A model generated the notes under the pieces. That model was not told the DNA's origin. It was given only the letters and a program-made list of their open reading frames with translations, and made no database searches. A program made the translations under genes and the position numbers. Source: an uncultured Massilia sp. (GTDB lineage Bacteria > Pseudomonadota > Gammaproteobacteria > Burkholderiales > Burkholderiaceae_D). Taken from it: DNA of 64,000 nucleotides. The stretch is from assembly GCF_913773735.1 (NCBI RefSeq), contig NZ_CAJYEB010000018.1, positions 62,001 to 126,000 of the forward strand. The letters are read 5' to 3'. Below, in pieces: positions 1 through 10,741 of this stretch; positions within the stretch are counted from its first letter, which is position 1, and each line of letters begins with the position of its first letter.

Positions 1-528
1 GTCCATGATGCGGGCCAGCAGCGCCTGGTCCAGGCTGCCCCAGTTGACGCCGATGCGCACCGGCTTGTCGTAGCGGATCGCGGTCTCGATCATCTGGGCG
101 AACTGGCTGTCGCGCTTGGCGCCCTTGCCCACGTTGCCGGGATTGATGCGGTACTTCGACAGCGCCTGCGCGCACTCGGGATAGTCGCGCAGCAGCAGGT
201 GGCCGTTGTAGTGGAAGTCGCCGACCAGCGGCACGTCCACGCCCATGCGGTCGAGCTGTTCGCGGATGGCCGGCACGGCGGCCGCCGCTTCCGGGGTGTT
301 GACCGTGATGCGCACGATCTCGGAGCCGGCGCGCGCCAGCTCCTTGACCTGGATGGCGGTGCCGATGGCGTCGGCCGTGTCGGTATTCGTCATCGACTGC
401 ACGACCACCGGCGCGTCGCCCCCGATCGTCACCGCGTGCGCGCCGTGGCGCACGACCACGCCGCGGCTCGGCCGGCGCGCCAGCGGGCCCGAGGCGATGG
501 GATCGACGGACATGTTCGAAAAAGTCAT
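1..528 (-). CDS. ispG: 4-hydroxy-3-methylbut-2-enyl diphosphate synthase, N-terminal part (cut by window edge)
   Basis: IspG/GcpE is a cytoplasmic iron-sulfur enzyme that makes HMBPP in the MEP isoprenoid pathway. Only about 176 N-terminal residues are visible and the gene continues beyond base 1. The translation shows the family start ([20 protein letters not shown], then [11 protein letters not shown]) and [12 protein letters not shown] at the window edge. ATG at 528 follows the rodZ-like gene by 27 bases, so the two are probably co-transcribed. The C-terminal [4Fe-4S] cysteines lie outside the window. Its precursors would also feed the carotenoid cluster at 41.8-48.3 kb. Confidence 0.93.
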   Translation of the reverse strand, partial: MTFSNMSVDPIASGPLARRPSRGVVVRHGAHAVTIGGDAPVVVQSMTNTDTADAIGTAIQVKELARAGSEIVRITVNTPEAAAAVPAIREQLDRMGVDVPLVGDFHYNGHLLLRDYPECAQALSKYRINPGNVGKGAKRDSQFAQMIETAIRYDKPVRIGVNWGSLDQALLARIMD

Positions 529-555
529 GGTGCCTTGTTTCCGTTCCGGTTCAGC

Positions 556-1605
556 TTATTGGAGATTCACGCGCGCCAGCGTCTTGCCCGGCACCGGCGG
601 CAGCGCCACGTTGGCGCCGCGCAGCGTGGCCGTCACGCCGGTCGGGTTGCCGACGACGACGCGCACCGGCTGGTCGACGTTGACGGTCTCGGTGCTGCCG
701 CCCTTGACCAGGCGCGAGATCAGCGCCGCGCCGCCCTTGGCCGGCCGTACTTCGATCCACGAATCCTCGCGCACGTTCAGCACCAGCGCGTTCGCGCCGG
801 ACGCCGGCACGGGGGCGGCCGCGGCCGGCGCGGCGGCGACCGGGGCGACCGGGGCATTACCCAGCGTCGCGGCCGGATTGGCCGGCGCGACCGGGGCCGT
901 CGCCGGCGGCGCGCCGGCGGCCGTGGTCGACGGCACGTTGACGACCGGACCCGGCGCCGCGGTGGCCGCCGTGCCCGCCGCCGCAGTCGTCGGGGCGGCC
1001 GCCGGCGCGGCGTCGGTCGCGGACGCGCCCGGCACCGAGATCAGCGGCACGGACGGGTTCTGCAGGGTTTCGACGGCGTGGCCATCGGGTACGCCGGTCG
1101 TGACGGCCGGGGTACCCGGCGCGGCCACGGTATTGCCGTCGGCATGCTGGCCGAGCGGCACCAGGCCGAACTGCCAGGCCGCCGCGGCGGCCGCGACGAC
1201 GACCACGGCGCCGGCGATCCAGCCCAGCGGCAGCGACGAGCGCTTGCCGTGGCTGGGGAATTTCGATTCGGAGAACGACGCCGGGGCCGGACGCCGTGCG
1301 GCCGTGGCCGCGCTGGTGTCGGCCGGGGCCGGCGATTCCATCTCGATCTGGGCCACCAGCGGGGCCGGATCCAGTTTCATCAGCTTGGCGTAGGCACGCA
1401 CGAAGCCGCGCGTTACCGCCGGGCTGGGCAGCGAAGCGTAGTCGCCCGCTTCCAGCGCCACCACCTGGCGCACCGCCAGCTTCAGCTGGTCGGCGACCTG
1501 CTCGACCGACCAGCCCATCGCTTCGCGCTGGGCGGCCAGGGTCTGGCCAGGAATCTTGTTCGGGTTGTCGGGCGTCGCCGGCTGATCTGCACGCTCGGAA
1601 CTCAT
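556..1605 (-). CDS. rodZ: RodZ-like cytoskeletal helix-turn-helix membrane protein
   Basis: 349 aa with the RodZ layout. An N-terminal HTH_25/XRE-type domain (about residues 20-90, with LAAQREAMGWSVEQVADQLK) is followed by a linker, one membrane helix (about 127-147, LGWIAGAVVVVAAAAAAWQF), an Ala/Pro/Thr-rich periplasmic spacer and a C-terminal DUF4115 domain (NVREDSWIEVRPAKGG). RodZ links MreB to the cell-wall elongation machinery. The long low-complexity spacer is typical of the family. The gene lies 18 bases after pilW and just before ispG, a neighbourhood conserved in betaproteobacteria. RodZ family membership is clear; a rod-shape role is inferred. Confidence 0.88.
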   Translation of the reverse strand: MSSERADQPATPDNPNKIPGQTLAAQREAMGWSVEQVADQLKLAVRQVVALEAGDYASLPSPAVTRGFVRAYAKLMKLDPAPLVAQIEMESPAPADTSAATAARRPAPASFSESKFPSHGKRSSLPLGWIAGAVVVVAAAAAAWQFGLVPLGQHADGNTVAAPGTPAVTTGVPDGHAVETLQNPSVPLISVPGASATDAAPAAAPTTAAAGTAATAAPGPVVNVPSTTAAGAPPATAPVAPANPAATLGNAPVAPVAAAPAAAAPVPASGANALVLNVREDSWIEVRPAKGGAALISRLVKGGSTETVNVDQPVRVVVGNPTGVTATLRGANVALPPVPGKTLARVNLQ

Positions 1606-1623
1606 TGTCGTTGTCTCACTCGC

Positions 1624-2420
1624 TTAAAATGCACCGCGCTCGAACGCCGCGTATTCGGGCGAGCCGGGGAAACGCTTGCGCAGCTGGGCGGCCATGGACG
1701 CTTCCATGGTGCGGTCTCCCAGCATGCGCTTGACCCGGATGGCCAGCCACAACACGTCGGCCGGCAGCGCATCGAGCTTCGCTGCCTCCGTCAGGCGGTT
1801 GATGAAAAACCCGGCGCGGGTATAGTCGCGCCGCTCGAAATACACCCGCGCCAGCCCGGCGCTGACGGCCGGCAGGTCGGGATCGTAACGCAGCGCATCG
1901 AGCAGGTAGCGCTCGGCCGCGTCGACGTTCCTGAGCTTCAGGGCACAGTTGCCCGCGTTGACCATGGCCTTGGACGGAGACGTGTACGCCGGATTCTGCA
2001 GCGCGCTCTCGAAATACGCCATGGCGTCCTGCGGCCGGTTGCCGGCATCGCACAGGAACAGCCCGTAGTTGTTGGCCAGGTCCGGATTGCGCGGCGCCAG
2101 GCGCAGCGCGTGCCGGAAGTTCTCGTCGGCCAGCGCGGTCTCGCCCATCGCGGAGTAGACCAGCGCGCGCACCCCGTAGGCGTCGGCATAGTCGGGGTCG
2201 GCGGCGATCGCCTGCTTGACCTCGTCCAGCGCGATGTCGTACTTGTGGTCCTGGAAGTAGCCGACGGCCAGCTCCAGGCGGATCCGGGCACGCTTTTCCG
2301 CGGCGGTCTGGTCGGACGCCGTCTTCAGTTCCCGCACGGGGCCCTCGCCGCTGCCGGCACAGGCCGACAGGAGGGCGAGCAGCAGCGCGCAGGGGGCGAG
2401 ACGTCCGGCCAGCCCCGTCA

Positions 2421-2421
<1 letters not shown>
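1624..2421 (-). CDS. pilW: Type IV pilus biogenesis/stability lipoprotein PilW (PilF)
   Basis: 265 aa. The N-terminus MTGLAGRLAPCALLLALLSAC ends in a lipobox, so this is an outer-membrane lipoprotein. TPR repeats follow (for example ALDEVKQAIAADPDYADAYG and ENFRHALRLAPRNPDLANNY), matching PilW/PilF, the pilotin-like protein for the PilQ secretin. The ATG at 2421 overlaps the rlmN TGA by one base (TGATG), indicating translational coupling. A longer upstream reading would run antisense-like through rlmN and is rejected. Confidence 0.92.
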
Positions 2422-3590
<1,169 letters not shown>

Positions 3591-3631
3591 AATGATTCCT
3601 GAACCTTCCAAAATAAATCCCGCCCGCCGGG

Positions 3632-3652
3632 GCCTGCCGCACAGCGGCAGGC
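3632..3652 (-). terminator. Stem-loop between ndk and rlmN
   Basis: A perfect 9-bp stem (GCCTGCCGC and GCGGCAGGC) with a 3-nt loop lies in the 125-base gap downstream of ndk. On the minus strand a T-rich stretch (GATTTATTTT) follows about 13 bases later, so it is at best an imperfect terminator or attenuator that could set the ndk to rlmN ratio. Confidence 0.45.
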
Positions 3653-3715
3653 AGACACGAGCGAGCGGGGATACGACGTATGTTAACGCAGCGTGAGCCG
3701 GGTCAACGAAAAAAA

Positions 3716-4141
3716 TTAACGCGAGTAGACGTTCAGCGCCGGGAAGTAGTAGGCGATTTCGACGGCGGCGGTTTCGGCAGCGTCCGAACCGTGCACGGCG
3801 TTGGCGTCGATCGAGTCGGCGAAGTCGGCGCGGATGGTGCCGGCGTCGGCCTTCTTCGGATCGGTCGCGCCCATCAGTTCGCGGTTCTTGGCAATCGCGC
3901 CTTCGCCTTCCAGCACCTGGATCATGACCGGGCCCGAGACCATGAAGTCGACCAGGGCGCCGAAGAACGGACGCTCCTTGTGGACCGCGTAGAAGCCTTC
4001 GGCTTCGGCGCGCGACAGCTGTGCCATGCGGGCAGCGACGATCTTCAGGCCGGCGCCTTCGAAGCGGCTGTAGATTTGGCCGATCACGTTCTTGGCGACG
4101 GCGTCAGGTTTGATGATCGACAGGGTGCGTTCGATTGCCAT
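3716..4141 (-). CDS. ndk: Nucleoside diphosphate kinase
   Basis: 141 aa, the standard Ndk length. Ndk transfers the gamma phosphate between NTPs and NDPs through a phosphohistidine. The signature [20 protein letters not shown] contains the active-site His, and the N-terminus [18 protein letters not shown] is typical. The ATG at 4141 has TTGGAG upstream on the minus strand. The gene heads the ndk-rlmN-pilW-rodZ-ispG run. Confidence 0.98.
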   Translation of the reverse strand: MAIERTLSIIKPDAVAKNVIGQIYSRFEGAGLKIVAARMAQLSRAEAEGFYAVHKERPFFGALVDFMVSGPVMIQVLEGEGAIAKNRELMGATDPKKADAGTIRADFADSIDANAVHGSDAAETAAVEIAYYFPALNVYSR

Positions 4142-4402
4142 GTAAAACTCCAATAAAAAGAAAGGTTTAAATCGAGAAGTTGACTCAATCAACCCTCGAT
4201 TTTAGCACAGATCGACGCGTCCACCGATATTGCACCGCCGCCGGCCGAAGTGTTACAGTCATGATGTCAATATCCTGTCCGGCGCGCCCGCTTGCCACGT
4301 CCGCACCGCCTGCGCCGCCTGCGCCGCCAATGAGCGACCATGGGACGGAGCGACAGCTTGACGGCGCCGGCTTAGGCGATGCTTAAAAAGCCATGCCGAC
4401 TG

Positions 4403-4430
4403 TTGATTCAAAGGATTTTTCCCCTATATT
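4403..4430 (+). promoter_or_regulatory. Candidate sigma70 promoter for the YccA/BI-1 gene
   Basis: TTGATT (4403-4408) and TATATT (4425-4430) are 16 bp apart, and the ATG lies 38 bases after the -10 box with a GGAGGG ribosome site at 4458-4463. The rest of the 326-base divergent gap (4142-4467) has only a short GCCTGCGCC triplication near 4308-4330 and no convincing gene. Confidence 0.5.
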
Positions 4431-4467
4431 GGGGGTGAACGGCATTTTTCACACTACGGAGGGCACC

Positions 4468-5151
4468 ATGATCCCCAGCCTGCAGAAAACCTACGATACC
4501 TCGGCCATCCAGGCCTCGCGCAACCGCGTCATGCGCAACACCTACTGGCTGCTCGCGCTGTCGATGGTACCGACCGTGCTGGGCGCCTTCGTCGGCATCC
4601 AGTTCCACATGCCCGCCTTCACCGGCGCCATGGGCATGCTGCTGTTCTTCGCGATCGCGTTCGGTTTCATCTTCGCCATCGAGAAGACCAAGAACTCGGC
4701 GGCCGGCATCCCGGTGCTGCTCGGCTTCACGTTCTTCATGGGCCTGATGCTGACCCCGCTGCTGCGCCACACGCTGGGCTTTTCCAACGGCGGCACGCTG
4801 CTGATGGGCGCGTTCGGCGGCACCGCGGCCGTGTTCGCCGTCATGGCCACCATCGCCACCGTCTCCAAGCGCGACTTCTCGGGCATGGGCAGCTGGCTGT
4901 TCGCCGGTACCATCGTGGTGCTGCTGGCCATGGTGGCCAATATGTTCCTGCAGATCCCGGCCCTGCACCTGGCCCTGCTGGTGATGATCGTGGGTATCTT
5001 CTCGGCCTGGCTGCTGTTCGACGTGCAGCGCATCGTGCGCGGCGGCGAAACCAACTACATCAGCGCCACGCTGTCGATCTACCTGAACATCTACAACATC
5101 TTCACCGCCCTGCTGCAGCTGCTGGGCATCGGCTTCGGCAACCGCGACTGA
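4468..5151 (+). CDS. Bax inhibitor-1/YccA family inner membrane protein
   Basis: 227 aa with about seven hydrophobic segments, the UPF0005/BI-1 layout. The N-terminus MIPSLQKTYDTSAIQASRN and C-terminal region IYLNIYNIFTALLQLLGI are typical of the YccA subgroup. In E. coli YccA binds and modulates the FtsH protease; other members leak calcium. ATG at 4468 is chosen over an upstream ATG at 4393 because of its GGAGGG Shine-Dalgarno and the conserved N-terminus. A strong terminator follows, so it is probably monocistronic. Confidence 0.9.
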   Translation: MIPSLQKTYDTSAIQASRNRVMRNTYWLLALSMVPTVLGAFVGIQFHMPAFTGAMGMLLFFAIAFGFIFAIEKTKNSAAGIPVLLGFTFFMGLMLTPLLRHTLGFSNGGTLLMGAFGGTAAVFAVMATIATVSKRDFSGMGSWLFAGTIVVLLAMVANMFLQIPALHLALLVMIVGIFSAWLLFDVQRIVRGGETNYISATLSIYLNIYNIFTALLQLLGIGFGNRD

Positions 5152-5188
5152 GCCGGCGCCCCACCCTGCACTTCCGGAACGACAGGAG

Positions 5189-5212
5189 AGCCGGCCGAGC
5201 GCCGGCTTTTTT
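5189..5212 (+). terminator. Rho-independent terminator after the YccA/BI-1 gene
   Basis: Stem AGCCGGC/GCCGGCT with a 5-nt loop (CGAGC) is followed directly by a run of six T, 37 bases after the stop codon. Confidence 0.9.
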
Positions 5213-5314
5213 GCGGCCATGCCCGGCATGCATACCAAAGTGCCATTGTCAGATTCCCAGCGTCATGCGTAGAATACGCGCTTGCCCCCATCGGCGCTGC
5301 CCATCACCCGCTCC

Positions 5315-5662
5315 ATGCCCCGTAGCCTGATCCACGTATTGCTGTCGCTGCTGCTGCTCGTTTCGCAGCAGTTCTCGGTGGCGCACGGCTATACGCACTG
5401 GAACGAGGTCGGCGAGCGCATCGCCCAGGCGCAGCGCGCCGCGGCGTCCGACGACGGCGGCAAGCCCGCCAAGCCGGCATTGCACGACCTGTGCGGCCAG
5501 TGCCAGGCCAGCGCCCAGATCGCCTTCGCGCTGCCCGCCACCACGCGCCAGTTCGTCCCCATCGCGCTGGCCTACGCCGTCCCGTCCCTGCCGGCCACGC
5601 CGGGCATCTGCCTGCTGGCCGACTGCCCGTTCCAGCCGCGCGGCCCGCCCCGGGCCGGATAA
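5315..5662 (+). CDS. Small secreted Cys/His protein upstream of a TonB receptor
   Basis: 115 aa from ATG 5315; a TTG at 5282 in the same frame would add 11 residues. It has an N-terminal signal peptide (LIHVLLSLLLLVSQQFSVAHG), a pair HDLCGQC in mid-protein and CLLADC near the C-terminus. Size, signal and cysteines resemble DUF2946-type proteins that often precede copper- or zinc-related TonB receptors. I do not recognise a named function. The position 87 bases before the receptor, on the same strand, suggests co-transcription and periplasmic metal handling, which is inference. Confidence 0.65.
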   Translation: MPRSLIHVLLSLLLLVSQQFSVAHGYTHWNEVGERIAQAQRAAASDDGGKPAKPALHDLCGQCQASAQIAFALPATTRQFVPIALAYAVPSLPATPGICLLADCPFQPRGPPRAG

Positions 5663-5749
5663 CGCGTTTCACCCCTTTGCTGCATCCCGCCTGCCGCCGG
5701 CCCGCCCGCGGCGGCGCGGACCGTTATCCATTCGCCCGAGGTTTTACAC

Positions 5750-7756
5750 ATGATGAAGATTCAACGTACGCTGCTGTCCAGCGCGATCCTGCTCGCCTTC
5801 CACCCGGCCATCCACGCCCAGACGGCGTCCACCACCGCCGCCGCCGGCGCCCAGCCCCAGCAGGTCGTGGTCACCGCCTCGCCCTTTCGCAACAGCGAGA
5901 GCGACCAGATCCTGACCCCGGCCAAGGTGCTGGCCGGCGACGAGCTGCGCGACAAGGTCGGCAGCTCGATCGGCGAGACGCTGTCGCAGGAACTGGGCGT
6001 CTCGGCCTCGGCCTTCGGCGCCGGCGCCTCGCGCCCGATCATCCGCGGCATGGAAGGCTCGCGCGTGAAGATGCTGGAAAACGGCATGGCCACGTCCGAC
6101 GTGTCCGGCCTGTCGAACGACCACGCGGTGGCGTCCGAAGGCGCGGTCGCGCACCAGATCGAGATCCTGCGCGGCCCCGCCGCCCTGCTGTACGGCTCGG
6201 GCGCGATCGGCGGCCTCGTCAACGTCGTCAACGAACGCATCCCGACCGAGCTGGAAGCCAGGCCGACCGGCCAGGTCGAGACGCGCTACAGCACGGTCGA
6301 CAACGGCCGCAACGTGTCCGGTACCGCCGACACGTCGGTCGGCCAGCACGTCGCCCTGCACGTCGACGGCAACTGGCGCGAGACGAACGACTACAAGATC
6401 CCCGACACGCGCGTGCTGGGCGACGCCAGCACCGCGATGGACCGCCTGCCGCATTCCGACACCCGCGAGCGCAACGTCGGCATCGGCGGTTCCTGGATCG
6501 ACGACTGGGGCTATGCCGGCATCTCGGCCTCGCACCTGACGAACCTGTACGGCATCCCCAGCGACGAAGGTTCGCGCATCGACCAGAAGCAGGACCGCTA
6601 CGACTTCGACAGCCTGGTCAAGAAGCCCCTGACCGGCTTCGAGGCGTTCCGCTTCAAGGCCGGCTATACCGACTACCGGCACGCCGAACTGGGCGAGGAC
6701 GGCCCGGAAGTGCTGTTCAACAACCGCTCGCTGGAGACGCGCGCCGAGCTGACGCACGCGCCGGTCGCCGGCCTGCACGGCACCTTCGGCTTCCAGACCG
6801 AGAACACCCATTTCTCGGCGCTCAGCGCGGAAGGCGGCGCGGACACGGTGCCGCTGACGCATTCGAAGAGCGCGGCCGCGTTCCTGGTCGAGGAAGCGAA
6901 CGCCGGCCCGGTCAAGCTGTCCGGCGGCCTGCGCTACGAGTCGGTCGACCGCGAACCGGTCGGCAACAGGAAGCGCACCTTCGACCTGACCTCGGGCTCG
7001 TTCGGTGCGGCCTGGCCGTTCATGCCGGGCTACAGCGCCGGCGCCACCCTGTCGTACGCGCAGCGCGCCCCGGCCATCGAGGAACTGTATTCGGGCGGTC
7101 CGCACGACGCCACCGCCACCTTCGACATCGGCAATCCCGACTTCGCCAAGGAGACCTCGCGCAACATCGAGCTGTCGCTGCAGAAGACGACGGGCCTGCT
7201 GCGCTGGAAGGCGAACGTCTACCGCAACAACGTCGACAACTTCATCTACGGCCGCATCAGCGACGACCTGGTCGACGAGGAAGGCAACCCGGGCGGCGAA
7301 TTCCGCACCCGCACCTTCGAGCAGGCGGCGGCCCACATCCGCGGCGCCGAGGCCGAGCTGACCTGGAACCAGACCGGCGCCGGCTGGAACGGCCGCCTGT
7401 TCGCCGACAGTTCGCGCGGCAAGCTCGACGCCGGCGGCAACCTGCCGCTGCAGCCGGCCGACCGCGTCGGCGCCAGCGTCGGCTACCGCGAAGGCGCCTG
7501 GCGCGGCGGCCTGTCGCTGGTCCACGCGCGCGGCCAGGACCGCCTGGCCGCATCCGAGACGACGGCCACGCCGGGCTACAACCAGCTCGACGCCAACCTG
7601 TCGTACACGCAGCGCGTGGCCGGCACCGACGTCACCTGGTTCCTGCTGGCGAAGAACCTGTTGAACGAGGACATCCGCCTGTCGACCTCGGTGCTGAAGG
7701 ACATCGCCCCGCTGCCGGGCCGCAACATCGTGGTCGGCGTGCGCACGAAGTTCTGA
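5750..7756 (+). CDS. TonB-dependent outer-membrane receptor, ZnuD-like
   Basis: 668 aa. A signal peptide ends near AIHAQ (residue 24), a TonB-box-like segment QQVVVTASPF follows, then the plug domain (IIRGMEGSRVKMLENGM; LRGPAALLYGSGAIGGLVNV) and a beta-barrel ending in an aromatic residue (VGVRTKF). The plug motifs match the zinc receptor ZnuD of Neisseria and relatives more than siderophore receptors. The preceding small Cys/His protein supports a metal substrate. I could not see a convincing Zur box upstream, so the zinc assignment is by family resemblance only. Confidence 0.88.
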   Translation: MMKIQRTLLSSAILLAFHPAIHAQTASTTAAAGAQPQQVVVTASPFRNSESDQILTPAKVLAGDELRDKVGSSIGETLSQELGVSASAFGAGASRPIIRGMEGSRVKMLENGMATSDVSGLSNDHAVASEGAVAHQIEILRGPAALLYGSGAIGGLVNVVNERIPTELEARPTGQVETRYSTVDNGRNVSGTADTSVGQHVALHVDGNWRETNDYKIPDTRVLGDASTAMDRLPHSDTRERNVGIGGSWIDDWGYAGISASHLTNLYGIPSDEGSRIDQKQDRYDFDSLVKKPLTGFEAFRFKAGYTDYRHAELGEDGPEVLFNNRSLETRAELTHAPVAGLHGTFGFQTENTHFSALSAEGGADTVPLTHSKSAAAFLVEEANAGPVKLSGGLRYESVDREPVGNRKRTFDLTSGSFGAAWPFMPGYSAGATLSYAQRAPAIEELYSGGPHDATATFDIGNPDFAKETSRNIELSLQKTTGLLRWKANVYRNNVDNFIYGRISDDLVDEEGNPGGEFRTRTFEQAAAHIRGAEAELTWNQTGAGWNGRLFADSSRGKLDAGGNLPLQPADRVGASVGYREGAWRGGLSLVHARGQDRLAASETTATPGYNQLDANLSYTQRVAGTDVTWFLLAKNLLNEDIRLSTSVLKDIAPLPGRNIVVGVRTKF

Positions 7757-7759
7757 CGC

Positions 7760-7796
7760 CGCCGGCATGCCGGCGTCCCGTGCGCCGGCATGCCGG
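7760..7796. repeat. Twin GC-rich palindromes after the TonB receptor
   Basis: A 16-bp perfect palindrome (CGCCGGCATGCCGGCG, 7760-7775) is followed 9 bases later by a second, overlapping in sequence (CCGGCATGCCGG, 7785-7796). They lie directly after the receptor stop and could terminate or protect its mRNA. No T-run follows. Confidence 0.6.
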
Positions 7797-7983
7797 GGAG
7801 TTTGCTATCTTGGCATCGACGTCATGTTCATCATGCGTTTGATGCCAGGCGTTTGGATGAGCATCATCATTTTTCTCGCGCCAATCTACATGGCCGGCTG
7901 GAAAGTGTATTTTTTTTCATGCCCGTTCCTGGACCGGGGTTTGCGCATAAAATGGGAGCTTTCAGACCACGGAAGCCTCCACC

Positions 7984-10635
7984 ATGGAAGCAGCGGCCTG
8001 CGACTTTCAACTGCTCGACAGCGCCGGCGCCATCCGCGCCGGCTACCACGTCCATGACTGGTCCTCGTCCGTGCTCGGCGCGCCGGAACACTGGTGCGCG
8101 CCGCTGCGCCACGCGGCCAGCCTGATCCTCGAATCCGAATTCCCCATGTACCTGGCCTGGGGGCCGCGCCTGACCCTGCTCTACAACGCCGCCTTCGCCG
8201 CGTTGCTCGACGCGCGCCATCCGGGCGTGCTCGGCATGCCGCTGGCCGAGGTCTGGCCCGAGCTGTGGCCGGGCATGAAGCCACTGGTCGAGCGGGCGCT
8301 CGGCGGCCACGCCACCTACGGCGAGGACGTGCCGACGACGATGGCGCGCGACGGCCGCCAGGTCGAGGGCTGGTTCACGATCGCCTATTCCCCGCTGCGC
8401 GACGACGACGGCCGCGTGCGCGGCGTGCTGTGCGTCACCAGCGAGACCACCCAGCGCGTGCAGCTCGAGCGCCGCCATGCGGTGCAGCTGCAGGTGGTCG
8501 ACAGCCTGCGCCGCCTGCACCACCCGGCCGACATCGTCGAATGCGCCTGCACGCTGCTCGGCAAGCACCTCGACCTGTCCAGCACCTGCTACGTCGAGGC
8601 CGACGAGGGCGACGGCAGCTTCGAGGTCGTGCACGACTGGATCCACGACGCCGGCGTGGCGCTGGCCGGCCGGCGCGCGCGCCTGGACGACTTCGGCCCG
8701 CAGGCGCTGGCGCTGCTGCGCACCGGTTCGCCGCTGGCGGTGCGCGACGTCGTGCTCGACCGGCGCATGCAGGAACGCGGCGCGCGCTACGCCGCCGCCG
8801 GGGTGCGCGCCATCCTGGTGCTGCCCAAGGTGCGCCGCGGCCAGCTGCTGGGCGCCCTCGTCGGCCACGCGCCCGAGGCGCGCGACTGGGACGAGGAAAC
8901 CCAGCGCCTGGCCACCGACATCGCCGAACGCAGCTGGGAAGCGCTGGACCGCGTGCGCGCCGAGCAGGCGCTGCGCGACGCCGTGGCGCGCCAGACGACG
9001 CTGCTGGACATGAACGAGTTCCGGCTCGAGATGTCCGACATGCTGCGCCGCCTCGACTGCCCGGCGCAGATCTTCCTGCGCACGGCGGCCATGCTGGGGC
9101 GCTTCCTGCAGGTCAGCCGGGTGCTGTACGGCGACTACGACGCCGACAAGCAGCTCGTGACCTTCCATTCCAACTACACCGACGGCATGGTGGCCGAACT
9201 GAACGGCACCTTCCCCGCCGCGCTGTTCGGCGCCGCCAACTTCGCGTCGCTGGTCCAGGGCACTTGGGTGTCGAGCGACATGCAGCGCGATCCGCGCACG
9301 GGCGGGCCGGACACGTGGCCGCACTTCGCCGCGCTGCAGATCCGCTCCGGCGTGGCCGTGCCGCTGCACCGCAGCGGCGCCATCACGTCCTGCCTGTTCA
9401 TCAACGACAACCTGCCGCGCGTCTGGAGCGCCGACATCGTGCGCCTGATCGAGGACGTGGCCGAACGCGCGCTCAGCGCCGTCGAGCGCGTGCGCGCCGA
9501 GGACGCGCTGCGCCTGGCCGACCGCCGCAAGGACGAGTTCCTGGCGATGCTGGCGCACGAGCTGCGCAACCCGCTGGCGCCGATCGCCGCGGCGGCCCAG
9601 CTGCTCGGCATGGGCACGCCGGACGCCGGACGCGTGGAGCGCACCAGCGCCATCATCGCGCGCCAGGTCGAGCACATGACGGGCCTGATCGACGACCTGC
9701 TGGACGTCTCGCGCGTCACCCGCGGCCTGGTCGTGCTGGCGCGCGACGCCATCGACCTGCGCCGCGTGGTGGCCGACGCCGTCGAGCAGGTGCGCCCGCT
9801 GATCGAGGCGCGCCGCCACGTGCTCACGCTGCACCTGGACGAGTCGCCCGAGCCGGCCGTCGTGCAGGGCGACTACAAGCGCCTCGTGCAGGTGCTGGCC
9901 AACCTGCTCAACAACGCCGCCAAGTACACGCAGGAAGGCGGCCGCCTGGCGGTGACGATGAGCGTGGGCGCCGACCAGGTGCTGGCGAGCGTGTCCGACA
10001 ACGGCATCGGCATCGCGGCCGACCTGCTGCCGACGGTGTTCGACCTGTTCTCGCAGGCCGAGCGCACGCCGGACCGCGCCCAGGGCGGCCTGGGCCTCGG
10101 CCTGGCGCTGGTGAAGAGCCTGGTGGAGCTGCACGGCGGGATGGTGACGGCGGCCAGCGAGGGCCGCAACATGGGCAGCGAGTTCACGCTGCGCCTGCCG
10201 CGCCTGCGCACGGCCGCGGCGGCCGGCAACGGCGCCGCCTTGCCCGGCGCCGCGGCGCCAGGCGGCACGCGCCGCCTCGAACTGATGCTGGTGGACGACA
10301 ACGTCGATGCCGCCACCACGCTGGCGCTGCTACTGGAAGCGGCCGGCCACGCGGTGACGGTGCTGCACAACCCGTCCGACGCCCTGGCGCAGGCCGAGTC
10401 GCGCCGCTTCGACGTGTTCCTGCTCGACATCGGCCTGCCCGGCATGAGCGGCTACGAACTGGCGCGCCGCCTGCGCAAGCTGCCCGGCGCCATGCATGCG
10501 ACGCTGGCGGCGATCACCGGCTACGGCCAGCAGTCCGACCAGGCCAGCGCCATGTACGCGGGCTTCGACGCCTATTTCGTCAAGCCGGTGGACGCGGACA
10601 GGTTGTTCGCCCTGCTGGAGCGGGTGGCGGCGTAG
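7984..10635 (+). CDS. Hybrid sensor histidine kinase/response regulator (PAS-GAF-GAF-HisKA-HATPase-REC)
   Basis: 883 aa soluble hybrid kinase. An N-terminal PAS-like segment (about 20-160) is followed by two GAF-like regions (about 170-320 and 345-500), a HisKA domain with phospho-acceptor His525 (MLAHELRNPLAPI), an HATPase_c domain (N box LANLLNNAAKYT; G box DNGIGIA) and a C-terminal receiver whose likely phospho-acceptor is Asp815 (DVFLLDIGLPGMSGYELA). No membrane helix or output DNA-binding domain is visible, so it probably senses cytoplasmic or diffusible cues and relays phosphate through another protein. The stimulus is unknown, and no partner regulator is adjacent. Confidence 0.9.
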   Translation: MEAAACDFQLLDSAGAIRAGYHVHDWSSSVLGAPEHWCAPLRHAASLILESEFPMYLAWGPRLTLLYNAAFAALLDARHPGVLGMPLAEVWPELWPGMKPLVERALGGHATYGEDVPTTMARDGRQVEGWFTIAYSPLRDDDGRVRGVLCVTSETTQRVQLERRHAVQLQVVDSLRRLHHPADIVECACTLLGKHLDLSSTCYVEADEGDGSFEVVHDWIHDAGVALAGRRARLDDFGPQALALLRTGSPLAVRDVVLDRRMQERGARYAAAGVRAILVLPKVRRGQLLGALVGHAPEARDWDEETQRLATDIAERSWEALDRVRAEQALRDAVARQTTLLDMNEFRLEMSDMLRRLDCPAQIFLRTAAMLGRFLQVSRVLYGDYDADKQLVTFHSNYTDGMVAELNGTFPAALFGAANFASLVQGTWVSSDMQRDPRTGGPDTWPHFAALQIRSGVAVPLHRSGAITSCLFINDNLPRVWSADIVRLIEDVAERALSAVERVRAEDALRLADRRKDEFLAMLAHELRNPLAPIAAAAQLLGMGTPDAGRVERTSAIIARQVEHMTGLIDDLLDVSRVTRGLVVLARDAIDLRRVVADAVEQVRPLIEARRHVLTLHLDESPEPAVVQGDYKRLVQVLANLLNNAAKYTQEGGRLAVTMSVGADQVLASVSDNGIGIAADLLPTVFDLFSQAERTPDRAQGGLGLGLALVKSLVELHGGMVTAASEGRNMGSEFTLRLPRLRTAAAAGNGAALPGAAAPGGTRRLELMLVDDNVDAATTLALLLEAAGHAVTVLHNPSDALAQAESRRFDVFLLDIGLPGMSGYELARRLRKLPGAMHATLAAITGYGQQSDQASAMYAGFDAYFVKPVDADRLFALLERVAA

Positions 10636-10660
10636 CAGTAGTCATCGGGTGGTCGAACGC

Positions 10661-10732
10661 GTGGACGGGGAACCCGTCCACCCTGCGCGCGCGGTGTCGG
10701 TGGGGTGGACGGCGCTGCCGTCCACCCCACCG
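10661..10732. repeat. Paired GTGGACGG palindromes between convergent genes
   Basis: Two hairpins lie in the 106-base gap between the hybrid kinase and rlmD. The first has 9-bp arms (GTGGACGGG/CCCGTCCAC, 10661-10681). The second has 16-bp perfect arms (10698-10713 and 10717-10732) around GCT. The core GGGTGGACGGC recurs at 27120-27231. The position suits a bidirectional terminator. Confidence 0.8.
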
Positions 10733-10741
10733 GCGTATCGA

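Noticed and set aside
4180-4386. 68-aa frame in the ndk/YccA gap
   Set aside because: Thr/Pro/Ala-rich, no ribosome site and no similarity.
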